Shown: one piece after another, positions 16,283-23,467 of the stretch
How the letters are laid out: each line of letters begins with the position of its first letter
Position numbering within the stretch: the stretch's first letter is position 1
Source: WTJH01 sp049889695
Lineage (GTDB): Bacteria > Bacteroidota > Bacteroidia > Flavobacteriales > Flavobacteriaceae
Direction: 5' to 3'
DNA length: 24,202 nt
NCBI GenBank assembly: GCA_049889695.1
Contig: JBMHCX010000004.1
Location: 1 to 24,202, forward strand
Position numbers and translations under genes: made by a program
Notes under the pieces: model-generated
What the model was told of the DNA's origin: nothing
Databases searched by the model: none
The model's input: only the letters and a program-made list of their open reading frames with translations

Positions 16283-18465
16283 TTCGCTATTTCACTCAGA
16301 AATTTAAGGCGATATAATCGGATTTCTTCCTCTTCGTAGGTGCCGTCAAATTCTTCTATGGCATCGGTGATCTCGTCTGATTCGGCGTCCATGAAATACT
16401 CGTGTAATTCCTCTTGGTCATCGTCGTCTAGGATCTCCTGAATCCAATAGTCGATATCTAACTTAGTTCCCGAAATAACAATAGTCTCCATTTCCTTTAA
16501 CAACTGCTCCATATTCATGCCTTTGGCAGCAGCCATATCGTCTAAAGGAAGTTTTCGGTCCACACTTTGGATCAGAAAAAGTTTGATGGCTGAGTTTGTC
16601 CCCGTCGACCGAACCACCAAATCTTGCGCCCGTTCGATGGAATTCTCTTCCACATACTTTTGGATAATCTCCACAAAGCTAGCACCATATTTAATGGCTT
16701 TGCCTTCCCCTACTCCATTGATCTGCTTTAATTCATCCATGGATGTGGGGTATTTTAAAGACATGTCCTCCAAAGAGAAATCTTGAAAAACGACATAAGG
16801 AGGTACAGCGTGTCGATCGGCTACTTTTTTGGTTTCAGCTTGAAGCAATTTCAACAGCTGCTCGTCCGAAGCAGTTGTTTTTTGAACATTGCTCGGCTTT
16901 AAAGTTGCTTCAAAATCATGATCTTTTGCCATCAAGAAAGAATGAGGCATTGCGCAAAATTCTCGTCCTTTATCGGTTAGCTGAAGAATCCCGTAGGTCT
17001 CTATGTTCTTGTAGAGGTAATTATGAATAAGCGCATGCCTGATCAGTGCTCGCCAAAATTTTTCGTCCTTCGACTTTCCTTCACCAAAGAAGGATTTTTC
17101 ATGGGTACGATGTGAAGAAATAAGCGCGTTTGATTTTCCCACTAAAGTGAGTACCATTTCTTTGGCTTTGTACTTCTGATTCGTTTTTTCGACCATCTGC
17201 AGCAACAATTGTAATTCTTGTTGAACTTCAATCTGTTCTTTGGGAAAGCGAACATTATCGTCCATATCCCCACCAAGGTCTTTTGTATGGTCGAAGGCCT
17301 CTCCGAAATAATGTAAAATGAATTTTCGACGCGATATTGTTGTTTCGGCGTAGGAAACCATTTCCTGTAACAAAGCCATCCCTATTTCCTGTTCAGCGAT
17401 TGGCTTACCGGACATAAATTTTTCCAATTTTTCGATATCCTTGTAGGAATAGAAAGCTAAACAATGTCCTTCCCCATCGTCTCGACCAGCCCGGCCCGTC
17501 TCCTGATAATAACTTTCGATACTCTTGGGAATGTCATGGTGAATAACGAAGCGAACATTGGGTTTATCGATACCCATCCCAAAAGCGATAGTCGCGACAA
17601 TTACGTCGCAATCTTCCTTGAGGAATTTGTCCTGGTGACTCACTCTGGATTTGGAGTCCAAGCCCGCATGATAGGGCAATGCATTGACTCCATTAACTTG
17701 TAAAATTTGTGCCAATTCCTCAACACGTTTACGGGAGAGGCAATAAACAATGCCCGATTTCCCAGGTCTTTCACGTATAAAACGAATAATGTCTGAATCT
17801 ACATTTTCAGTTTTCTGACGCACTTCATAATACAGATTTGGCCGGTTAAAAGAAGCTTTAAACACCTTGGCATCTGTAATCTGCAAATTTTTAAGAATGT
17901 CTTCTTGTACTTTGGGAGTCGCCGTTGCCGTGAGCGCAATAATTGGGATCGAATTGTCGATTTGGGATAGGATCTTGCGTAAGTTTCTGTATTCTGGGCG
18001 GAAATCGTGCCCCCATTCAGAGATACAGTGCGCCTCATCGATCGCTAGAAAAGAAACTTTAACGGACTTAAAAAACTCGATAGTCTCTTCCTTTACAAGA
18101 GATTCTGGGGCGACATATACCAATTTGGTTCGTCCCTGACGTATATCGTCTTTGACTTGTTTTGTGGCGGTTTTGTTAAGGGAGGAATTAAGCACATGGG
18201 CGATGCCATCGGAAGTTGAGATTCCTCTTAAAAAATCGACTTGATTTTTCATCAAGGCAATTAAAGGGGATACAACGATGGCCGTTCCTTCTTTAATCAG
18301 TGCTGGAAGCTGATAGCAGAGGGACTTTCCTCCGCCGGTAGGCATGATTACAAAGGTGTTTTCCCCCGACATTAAATGTTCCACAACGGGCTGTTGTAAA
18401 CCCTTGAATTCATCGAAACCAAAAAATTGCTTTAAAGCCCCTTTAAGTTCCCCCTCAACCATCAA
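16279..18465 (-). CDS. recQ: ATP-dependent DNA helicase RecQ
   Basis: This 728-residue 3'-5' DNA helicase acts in recombination and repair. The helicase core has Walker A MPTGGGKS (41-48), DEAH (143-146) within AIDEAHCISEWGHDFRPEYR, LTATATP (178-184) and the arginine-finger motif QETGRAGRDD (321-330). The RecQ-C region follows, with SRRKFILHYFGE at about 378-389. The four zinc-ligand cysteines normally found there are replaced (Ser, Asp, Gly, Asp in SRRKF and DLGGDMDDN), although a winged-helix segment follows. An HRDC domain occupies about 535-605 (LLQAETKKVADRHAVPPYVVF, INGVGEGKAIKYG). The C-terminus is very acidic (DDDDQEELHEYF, GTYEEEEIRL). Either M1 or M2 could start it. It is divergent from the tatC operon. 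Confidence 0.94.
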   Translation of the reverse strand: MMVEGELKGALKQFFGFDEFKGLQQPVVEHLMSGENTFVIMPTGGGKSLCYQLPALIKEGTAIVVSPLIALMKNQVDFLRGISTSDGIAHVLNSSLNKTATKQVKDDIRQGRTKLVYVAPESLVKEETIEFFKSVKVSFLAIDEAHCISEWGHDFRPEYRNLRKILSQIDNSIPIIALTATATPKVQEDILKNLQITDAKVFKASFNRPNLYYEVRQKTENVDSDIIRFIRERPGKSGIVYCLSRKRVEELAQILQVNGVNALPYHAGLDSKSRVSHQDKFLKEDCDVIVATIAFGMGIDKPNVRFVIHHDIPKSIESYYQETGRAGRDDGEGHCLAFYSYKDIEKLEKFMSGKPIAEQEIGMALLQEMVSYAETTISRRKFILHYFGEAFDHTKDLGGDMDDNVRFPKEQIEVQQELQLLLQMVEKTNQKYKAKEMVLTLVGKSNALISSHRTHEKSFFGEGKSKDEKFWRALIRHALIHNYLYKNIETYGILQLTDKGREFCAMPHSFLMAKDHDFEATLKPSNVQKTTASDEQLLKLLQAETKKVADRHAVPPYVVFQDFSLEDMSLKYPTSMDELKQINGVGEGKAIKYGASFVEIIQKYVEENSIERAQDLVVRSTGTNSAIKLFLIQSVDRKLPLDDMAAAKGMNMEQLLKEMETIVISGTKLDIDYWIQEILDDDDQEELHEYFMDAESDEITDAIEEFDGTYEEEEIRLYRLKFLSEIAN

Positions 18466-18486
18466 ATAAAGTGTTGTTAAATTAGC

Positions 18487-18494
18487 TAACTTTG
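18487..18494 (+). promoter_or_regulatory. -7 element of the tatC-lptB-glmS operon
   Basis: TAACTTTG matches TAnnTTTG in the divergent recQ/tatC spacer, 52 nt before the TTG start of the small ORF. No TTTG lies at 19-bp spacing. On the opposite strand TATCTTGT (18509-18502) is a weaker candidate for recQ. Confidence 0.45.
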
Positions 18495-18538
18495 TAACTT
18501 ACAAGATAACACTTTCTTTAAAAATTTTAAACAAAAGT

Positions 18539-18760
18539 TTGAAATTAAAAGCCGACATACGAAAAAACGTTCAGCAAATCTTGCTTCAAAAAGCTACCGC
18601 TTTAAAAATGCTAGCCCAGGGTAATGAAGACCAATTCACTACTCTAGTGAAGGAGTCCTGCCCAATTAGCTTAGCCCCCACGTCAACAAGCAATCTACCA
18701 TTCGAATTCCGTTTACAGGAGAAGAAATATTGCTTTAAACAAGAGACCAATCGATGGTAA
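18539..18760 (+). CDS. Small ORF of unknown function upstream of tatC
   Basis: This encodes 73 residues from a TTG start (no ATG until codon 23), with a basic N-terminal amphipathic stretch (KADIRKNVQQILLQKATALKML) and a Phe/Lys-rich end. Its stop overlaps the tatC start by 7 bp (ATGGTAA), which is the arrangement of translationally coupled genes and favours real coding. I do not recognise the protein. The first ~35 residues faintly resemble the N-terminal helix of KpsF/GutQ isomerases, which I recall lying between recQ and tatC in some flavobacteria. It could therefore be a remnant of such a gene, but the rest does not match and I hold this loosely. Confidence 0.45.
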   Translation: MKLKADIRKNVQQILLQKATALKMLAQGNEDQFTTLVKESCPISLAPTSTSNLPFEFRLQEKKYCFKQETNRW

Positions 18761-19560
18761 ACCCGACAGACAATATGTCTTTTTTAGAACATCTGGAAGA
18801 GCTGCGTTGGCACCTGATCCGCGCCACAATGGCCATTGTCCTGATGGGAGGTGTCGCCTTCTTTTTTAAGGATTTTATTTTTGATGTTTTGTTATTCGGT
18901 CCCAAACGGAAAGATTTTTTGACCTATCGCCTGTTTTGTTCTTTGGCAGAATCGATCGGTGGGACGACAGATTTTTGCTCCAAAGACCTCCCTTTTCGAG
19001 TACAATCGAGAACTGTTGCTGGGCAGTTTTCCGCGCATTTGTGGACCTCTGTTTTGGCTGGTTTTATCGTGGCTTTCCCTTATGTATTGTTAGAGTTCTG
19101 GCGGTTTATCAAACCCGGCCTATTAAAGCAAGAGAGACGTACAGCGCGCGGTTTTATATTTTTCGCCTCCCTCCTCTTCTTTTTAGGGGTACTGTTTGGG
19201 TATTATATCGTTACACCCCTTTCTATAAATTTTTTGGGAACCTACTCGGTGAGTAATGAAATTTTTAATGACTTCGACCTGAGTAGCTACATCGGCTTGG
19301 TGCGCGCCTCAGTTTTGGCCTCTGGGCTAATATTTGAACTCCCTATCCTGATTTATTTTTTAGCTCAAGTAGGACTGGTCAGTCCAGAATTCCTTCGGAA
19401 GAATAGAAAAATTGCATTGGTCCTGGTCCTGAGTTTATCGGCCATCATTACCCCTCCGGATATTGCTAGTCAAATTATCGTGAGTATCCCTATTCTTATT
19501 TTATACGAAGTAAGTATCTTCATTGCCCGATATATCGAACGAAAACAACAAAAACGATGA
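18754..19560 (+). CDS. tatC: Sec-independent (Tat) protein translocase subunit TatC
   Basis: This 268-residue membrane protein recognises twin-arginine signals and exports folded proteins. The conserved N-terminal cytoplasmic motif MSFLEHLEELRWHLIRA (8-24) precedes six membrane segments (about 22-44, 96-118, 132-158, 182-204, 217-233 and 237-258). The conserved Glu of the fourth segment is E195 (IFELPI), and ITPPD (232-236) marks the last loop. A longer first periplasmic loop (about 48-92) with two Cys is typical of Bacteroidota forms. The start overlaps the preceding small ORF and the stop overlaps lptB (ATGA), so the genes are coupled. No tatA gene is in the window. Confidence 0.95.
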   Translation: MVNPTDNMSFLEHLEELRWHLIRATMAIVLMGGVAFFFKDFIFDVLLFGPKRKDFLTYRLFCSLAESIGGTTDFCSKDLPFRVQSRTVAGQFSAHLWTSVLAGFIVAFPYVLLEFWRFIKPGLLKQERRTARGFIFFASLLFFLGVLFGYYIVTPLSINFLGTYSVSNEIFNDFDLSSYIGLVRASVLASGLIFELPILIYFLAQVGLVSPEFLRKNRKIALVLVLSLSAIITPPDIASQIIVSIPILILYEVSIFIARYIERKQQKR

Positions 19561-20303
19561 TCTTAAGAGCAGAATCGATCCAAAAATCATACAAAGGACG
19601 GAGTGTTGTAAAGGGCATTTCTTTGGAAGTTGAGCAAGGGCAAATCGTTGGGTTATTGGGACCAAATGGAGCCGGGAAAACGACTTCTTTCTACATGATT
19701 GTTGGACTGATTAAGCCCAACGGCGGGACTATTTACCTCGACCAAGAGAACATCACTCAATTCCCCATGTATCGCCGAGCTCAAAAAGGAATCGGATATC
19801 TAGCACAAGAAGCCTCCGTTTTCAGAAAGTTAAGCGTAGAAGATAATATTAAAAGTGTTTTGCAACTGACCGAACTGTCTAAAAAAGAACAGCAAGAAAA
19901 AACTGAGGCTTTACTAGAGGAGTTCGGACTTACGCATATCCGAAAGAACAGAGGAGATCTGCTTTCAGGAGGCGAACGAAGACGAACAGAGATCGCTCGA
20001 GCATTAGCTACTGACCCTAAATTCGTTTTACTAGACGAACCTTTTGCAGGAGTAGACCCTGTTGCGGTAGAGGACATTCAAAGAATTGTCGCTCATTTAA
20101 AAAATAAAAACATCGGTATTTTAATTACCGACCACAACGTTCAAGAAACCTTAGCCATTACCGATAAAACATATTTGATGTTCGAAGGGAGTATCCTCAA
20201 AGCAGGACTACCGGAAGAGTTGGCAGCAGATGAGATGGTTCGAAAGGTATACCTAGGGAAAAACTTTGAACTTCGACAAAAAAAATTAGATTTCCATTCA
20301 TGA
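19557..20303 (+). CDS. lptB: LPS export ABC transporter ATPase LptB
   Basis: This 248-residue cytoplasmic ATPase powers LptBFGC extraction of lipopolysaccharide from the inner membrane. Motifs are Walker A GPNGAGKTT (35-43), Q-loop Q84 (YLAQEASVFRKLSVEDNI, a segment characteristic of LptB), signature LSGGERRR (136-143), Walker B FVLLDEP with D160 and E161, and switch H193 in ITDHNVQETL. The FAGVDP and DHNV segments separate LptB from other ABC ATPases. It overlaps tatC and the downstream acetyltransferase by ATGA junctions. Confidence 0.95.
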   Translation: MILRAESIQKSYKGRSVVKGISLEVEQGQIVGLLGPNGAGKTTSFYMIVGLIKPNGGTIYLDQENITQFPMYRRAQKGIGYLAQEASVFRKLSVEDNIKSVLQLTELSKKEQQEKTEALLEEFGLTHIRKNRGDLLSGGERRRTEIARALATDPKFVLLDEPFAGVDPVAVEDIQRIVAHLKNKNIGILITDHNVQETLAITDKTYLMFEGSILKAGLPEELAADEMVRKVYLGKNFELRQKKLDFHS

Positions 20304-20710
20304 AGGAAGTAATCGACATTCGGGCGTGCAGGGCTGAAGACCTTCAGACTCTAGCAGGTATGATGGAAGAAGCTTTTGGGAGCAGTGCTTCACAACCGCT
20401 GAATCCTTTGTATTTAGAAGACCCAAATATTATGTGTCACGTCCTTGAAATGGATGGTGTCATCGTAGCTACTGCCAGCCTCCACATTCTTCAGAAACTG
20501 AATCGAAAAATGGGGCAAATCGAAGACGTGGTGGTGTCTGCTGACAAAAGAGGGCTTGGCCTTGGAAAAAAAATAGTGGAATTTCTAATAGAGCTTTCCA
20601 GATCGGAAGGCTGCTATAAGACGATCCTTAACGCGACAGACGACAATGTTCCTTTTTATGCAAAAATGAACTTTCGTGTAGAGCAAAATCAACTTGTAAT
20701 ACGGCATTAA
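20300..20710 (+). CDS. GNAT acetyltransferase resembling glucosamine-6-phosphate N-acetyltransferase (GNA1)
   Basis: This 136-residue single-domain GNAT protein has the acetyl-CoA pyrophosphate loop RGLGLGK (84-90). Its pattern follows eukaryotic GNA1 closely: GQIEDVVV (72-79; GNA1 has GHIEDIAV), GLGLGKKIVEFL, GCYKTILNATDDNVPFYAKMNF (104-125; GNA1 has GCYKIILDC and NVKFYEKCGF) and a C-terminal LVIRH like the GNA1 MQIR end. Y120 would be the conserved Tyr. It overlaps lptB by 4 bp and is only 4 bp before glmS, whose product, glucosamine-6-phosphate, is the GNA1 substrate. The inferred reaction is GlcN-6-P + acetyl-CoA to GlcNAc-6-P. A generic GNAT function remains possible. Confidence 0.75.
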   Translation: MKEVIDIRACRAEDLQTLAGMMEEAFGSSASQPLNPLYLEDPNIMCHVLEMDGVIVATASLHILQKLNRKMGQIEDVVVSADKRGLGLGKKIVEFLIELSRSEGCYKTILNATDDNVPFYAKMNFRVEQNQLVIRH

Positions 20711-20714
20711 ACTT

Positions 20715-22562
20715 ATGTGTGGAATCGTTGCATATATCGGAAAAGAACATCCAGAAAAATTAATCATCGAAGGGCTTCAACGACTGGAATACCGGGGCTA
20801 TGACAGTGCTGGAATAATGCTCGCCAACCAAGAGAGTTATGACATTACAAAGGTGGCAGGTAAAGTAGAGACCCTAAAAAATACCCTAGCCGAAAAAACG
20901 ACGACCAAAACGCATATTGGTATGGGGCATACCCGCTGGGCCACTCATGGGAAGCCCACTGAAATGAATGCGCATCCGCATGTGTCCCAGAATGGAGATT
21001 TAGTCTTGGTCCACAATGGTATCATTGAAAACTACAGTAGTCTTCGGGAAGAGTTGTCTAACCGAGGCTATACCTTCCAATCAGAGACCGATTCGGAAGT
21101 CTTGTTAAACCTGATTGAGGACGTTCAAAATAGAGAGGGTCTAAAATTGGGAAAAGCCGTACAAGTAGCTCTGCAGCAAGTGATTGGTGCCTATGGGCTT
21201 GTTGTTTACGACCGTAAAAAACCCAATGAATTAGTAGTCGCTCGCTTAGGAAGCCCCTTGGCCATTGGAATAGCAGAGGAAGCCTATTTTGTCGGTTCAG
21301 ATGCAACTCCATTTTTAGAACATACCCGAAAGGTAGTCTATCTTGAAGATTATGAAATGGCCATTTTAAGGACCCATCGCGACCTTCAGATCCGCAATAT
21401 CCAAACTGATGTCCGAGTAGATGCATATGTCGAGGAATTAAAATGGAATCTAGAGAATATCCAAAAAGGCGGATATGAGCATTTTATGCTGAAAGAGATC
21501 TATGAGCAACCAGAGGCTATTCGCAATACGCTTAGAGGGAGACTTTTAACCAAAGAAGGTAAAATTCAAATCAGTGCCTTAAACCAACACAGAGACAAGT
21601 TCAGCAATGCTCGAAGAATCATCATTTTGGCGTGTGGAACCTCTTGGCATGCAGGGCTGGTAGGCGAATATTTGATCGAAAATTTTGCCCGAATACCGGT
21701 AGAAGTCGAATATGCCTCTGAGTTTAGGTATCGAGACCCCATCATCTACAAGGATGATATTGTTATTGGCGTATCCCAATCGGGAGAAACAGCCGATACG
21801 CTTGCAGCTTTAAAAATAGCACAAGAACAAGGTGCCTTTATTTTTGGAATTTGTAATGTCGTGGGAGCTTCCATTTCTCGCTTAGCAGATGCTGGAACAT
21901 TTACCTATGCGGGGCCAGAGATAGGTGTTGCCTCTACTAAGGCATTTACCACGCAGATTACTGTTTTCACTCTACTCGCTCTTGAATTGGCCCGTATTAA
22001 AGGGCAACTTTCGGATGCTGAGCTGCGCAATTATCTTTTTGAGCTCGACAATATCCCTCAGGAAATCGAAGGTTTTTTAACGAATATTGAACATATCAAA
22101 ACCATTGCAGAGGAATATCACAGTGCCGATAATTGTTTGTATTTGGGGAGAGGCTACAATTTCCCTGTCGCTTTAGAAGGCGCCCTTAAGTTGAAAGAAA
22201 TTTCCTATATCCACGCAGAAGGATATCCGGCAGCAGAGATGAAGCACGGCCCAATTGCACTGATCGACGAAAATATGCCAGTCATCGTAATTGCCACCAG
22301 AAAAGGGCATTACGAAAAAATTGTGAGCAACATAGAAGAGATCAAATCCCGTAAAGGAAAAATCATTGCCATTGTCAGTGAAGGGGATCAAGCGGTGAAA
22401 GCCTTGGCCGATCACGTCATTGAAATTCCGCTTTCCTCGGAGTGTTTTACCCCAATTTTTTCGACCATCCCCTTACAATTTTTAGCCTACTATATTGCTA
22501 TCCTTCGCGGGTGTAATGTAGATCAGCCAAGAAATTTGGCGAAGTCGGTCACTGTGGAATAA
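20715..22562 (+). CDS. glmS: Glutamine-fructose-6-phosphate aminotransferase (isomerising)
   Basis: This 615-residue enzyme makes glucosamine-6-phosphate from fructose-6-phosphate and glutamine, the entry to UDP-GlcNAc for peptidoglycan and LPS. The N-terminal glutaminase has the nucleophile C2 (MCGIVAYIG), GHTRWATHG (71-79), NGIIENY (101-107) and ETDSEV (124-129). Two SIS domains follow: ACGTS (306-310), SQSGET (354-359) and STKAFTTQ (407-414) in the first, and EMKHGPIA (508-515) in the second. It ends with the canonical DQPRNLAKSVTVE carrying the catalytic Lys610, so the gene is intact to its stop. It starts 4 bp after the GNA1-like gene. Foreign-looking DNA begins right after its stop. The 3' end of glmS is the classic Tn7 target. 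Confidence 0.97.
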   Translation: MCGIVAYIGKEHPEKLIIEGLQRLEYRGYDSAGIMLANQESYDITKVAGKVETLKNTLAEKTTTKTHIGMGHTRWATHGKPTEMNAHPHVSQNGDLVLVHNGIIENYSSLREELSNRGYTFQSETDSEVLLNLIEDVQNREGLKLGKAVQVALQQVIGAYGLVVYDRKKPNELVVARLGSPLAIGIAEEAYFVGSDATPFLEHTRKVVYLEDYEMAILRTHRDLQIRNIQTDVRVDAYVEELKWNLENIQKGGYEHFMLKEIYEQPEAIRNTLRGRLLTKEGKIQISALNQHRDKFSNARRIIILACGTSWHAGLVGEYLIENFARIPVEVEYASEFRYRDPIIYKDDIVIGVSQSGETADTLAALKIAQEQGAFIFGICNVVGASISRLADAGTFTYAGPEIGVASTKAFTTQITVFTLLALELARIKGQLSDAELRNYLFELDNIPQEIEGFLTNIEHIKTIAEEYHSADNCLYLGRGYNFPVALEGALKLKEISYIHAEGYPAAEMKHGPIALIDENMPVIVIATRKGHYEKIVSNIEEIKSRKGKIIAIVSEGDQAVKALADHVIEIPLSSECFTPIFSTIPLQFLAYYIAILRGCNVDQPRNLAKSVTVE

Positions 22563-22564
22563 CG

Positions 22565-22894
22565 TTGGAAGGTGGTTATTCTTACCCCCAAAGACTACAA
22601 GTAACATTCTCTATTTCAATTACTACCACTAAATTGTGGGAATCAAATTATTCTGAATACCAAGAGTATTTATTCAGACGTATCTGTGAGTATAAGGACA
22701 ATAATCTTACCCCTATTGGGTATAGAAAGATATCTCAAATTTTCAATGAGGAGGGGTTAAAAACACCTCGTGGAAGTGTGTTTAAGAACACTCATGTTTA
22801 CTCAATTTACAAGAAAGGTAAAATCAGAGAGGAACGTGTCAATAGAGATGATATCGTTGAGGTTTCCCAACCTATTATTGAAGTTCTGAACTGA
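22565..22894 (+). CDS. Phage-like protein with recombinase/HTH-type motif, probably 5'-truncated
   Basis: The ORF has about 109 codons from a TTG 3 bp after glmS; the natural start is unclear and may have been lost at the junction. The central sequence GYRKISQIFNEEGLKTPRGS (about residues 57-76) followed by HVYSIYKKGKIREER resembles the helix-turn-helix part of the serine-recombinase 'Recombinase' domain (small-residue turn, then TPRG and a second helix). Short proteins of this type occur, as I recall, in marine T4-like phages. There is no catalytic serine-recombinase domain, so it is not an active recombinase by itself. Codons such as AGA and the AT-rich context match the following small genes rather than glmS. 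Confidence 0.55.
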   Translation: MEGGYSYPQRLQVTFSISITTTKLWESNYSEYQEYLFRRICEYKDNNLTPIGYRKISQIFNEEGLKTPRGSVFKNTHVYSIYKKGKIREERVNRDDIVEVSQPIIEVLN

Positions 22895-23035
22895 TACTCA
22901 TTTCCATTTATTTCATTCGTTAGAGGGTGTTTTTTTACGTTTTCTGATTTCTTCCATATTTATTCTTGTAGGGAGTTCTTTTGATTGTTGGTTCAATGGA
23001 ATGATAATCTACGTGAGGGGATATAACGAAGTTGA

Positions 23036-23166
23036 CACCTTAAGGGTTATGTCCATAATAAAAATCCAAAAGGAATAACGAAAACCTATCGTTGAGATAC
23101 GATGAACTTGAATGGTGGGAAACCAATGTAATCTACACAGAGGATTGGTTGAGAATGAGGGAATAG
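23036..23166 (+). pseudogene. Possible frameshifted gene fragment
   Basis: Two overlapping open stretches in neighbouring frames look coding when joined: HNKNPKGITKTYR (in 23036-23095, ending in TGA) and YDELEWWETNVIYTEDWLRM (in 23062-23166, ending in TAG). A one-base change near 23090 would fuse them into one protein end. No ATG start is seen for either frame. I do not recognise the product. The call rests only on the amino-acid character of the translation (Trp, Tyr and acidic clusters), so it is weak. Confidence 0.25.
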
Positions 23167-23185
23167 ATTGAATACCTCATCGTTG

Positions 23186-23207
23186 TAATACTCCCTTGGA
23201 AGTATTA
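23186..23207 (+). other. Hairpin, 7-bp perfect stem
   Basis: TAATACT (23186-23192) and AGTATTA (23201-23207) form a perfect stem with an 8-nt loop (CCCTTGGA). No T-run follows, so it is not an intrinsic terminator. It sits 7 nt before a longer hairpin. Confidence 0.5.
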
Positions 23208-23213
23208 TGATTT

Positions 23214-23249
23214 CACCTTGAGGGAAAACTATAAAATTCCCTTAAGGTG
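23214..23249 (+). other. Long hairpin upstream of a small phage-like gene pair
   Basis: CACCTTGAGGGAA (23214-23226) pairs with TTCCCTTAAGGTG (23237-23249): 13 pairs with one G-T, enclosing the 10-nt loop AACTATAAAA. It is 35 nt before the ATG at 23285 and lacks a trailing T-run. The loop sequence CTATAAAA resembles the T4-type late promoter TATAAATA only partly. It could be an RNA-processing or translation-control element, or a terminator on one strand. Confidence 0.55.
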
Positions 23250-23284
23250 GATTATATCCTCTTTGGAAAAGAATAGTAGTTAAA

Positions 23285-23467
23285 ATGTATAAAGAGTTTT
23301 TAAGTAATAGTAGAACATACTACGTAGATGAGTTCGGAAAGTATTCAAGAAGAAATACATCATCAAGTAGTGAAATAGAAAGAGAAGGATACTTCTTCTC
23401 AAATACAAAAGAAGTGGATGACGAGTATGTCAGATACTTATTAGAAAGGGAAAAGAACAATGATTAG
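23285..23467 (+). CDS. Small hypothetical protein, phage-like
   Basis: This encodes 60 residues from ATG, highly charged, rich in Tyr, Ser and Glu (TYYVDEFGKYSRR, SSSSEIEREGYFF, EYVRYLLEREKNND). No membrane segment or known motif is seen. Its TAG stop overlaps the next start by 8 bp (ATGATTAG), so the two are probably translationally coupled. A strong hairpin lies 35 nt upstream. Function unknown; the size, overlap and codon choice are those of accessory phage genes. Confidence 0.55.
   Translation: MYKEFLSNSRTYYVDEFGKYSRRNTSSSSEIEREGYFFSNTKEVDDEYVRYLLEREKNND

Larger units (their letters stand above)
22895..23284 (+). other. Gap without a confident gene in the phage-like block
   Basis: About 390 bp are AT-rich with no ORF of note from ATG. 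It holds a 25-codon ORF (23001-23078), a stretch of coding-like sequence split between frames (23036-23166) and two hairpins (23186-23207 and 23214-23249). A T-run at 22931-22937 follows GAGGGTG but has no stem. I see no tRNA or repeat array. Confidence 0.5.

Noticed and set aside
18936..19256. A 106-codon frame inside tatC
   Set aside because: It overlaps the well-supported tatC in another frame and has no independent start signal or recognisable domain.
22563..22640. Tn7-type insertion at the 3' end of glmS
   Set aside because: The position is right, but I find no Tn7-like terminal inverted repeat, no flanking 5-bp duplication that can be seen from one side, and no tns genes. The TGTGGGAATC at about 22635 lies inside an ORF and looks coincidental.
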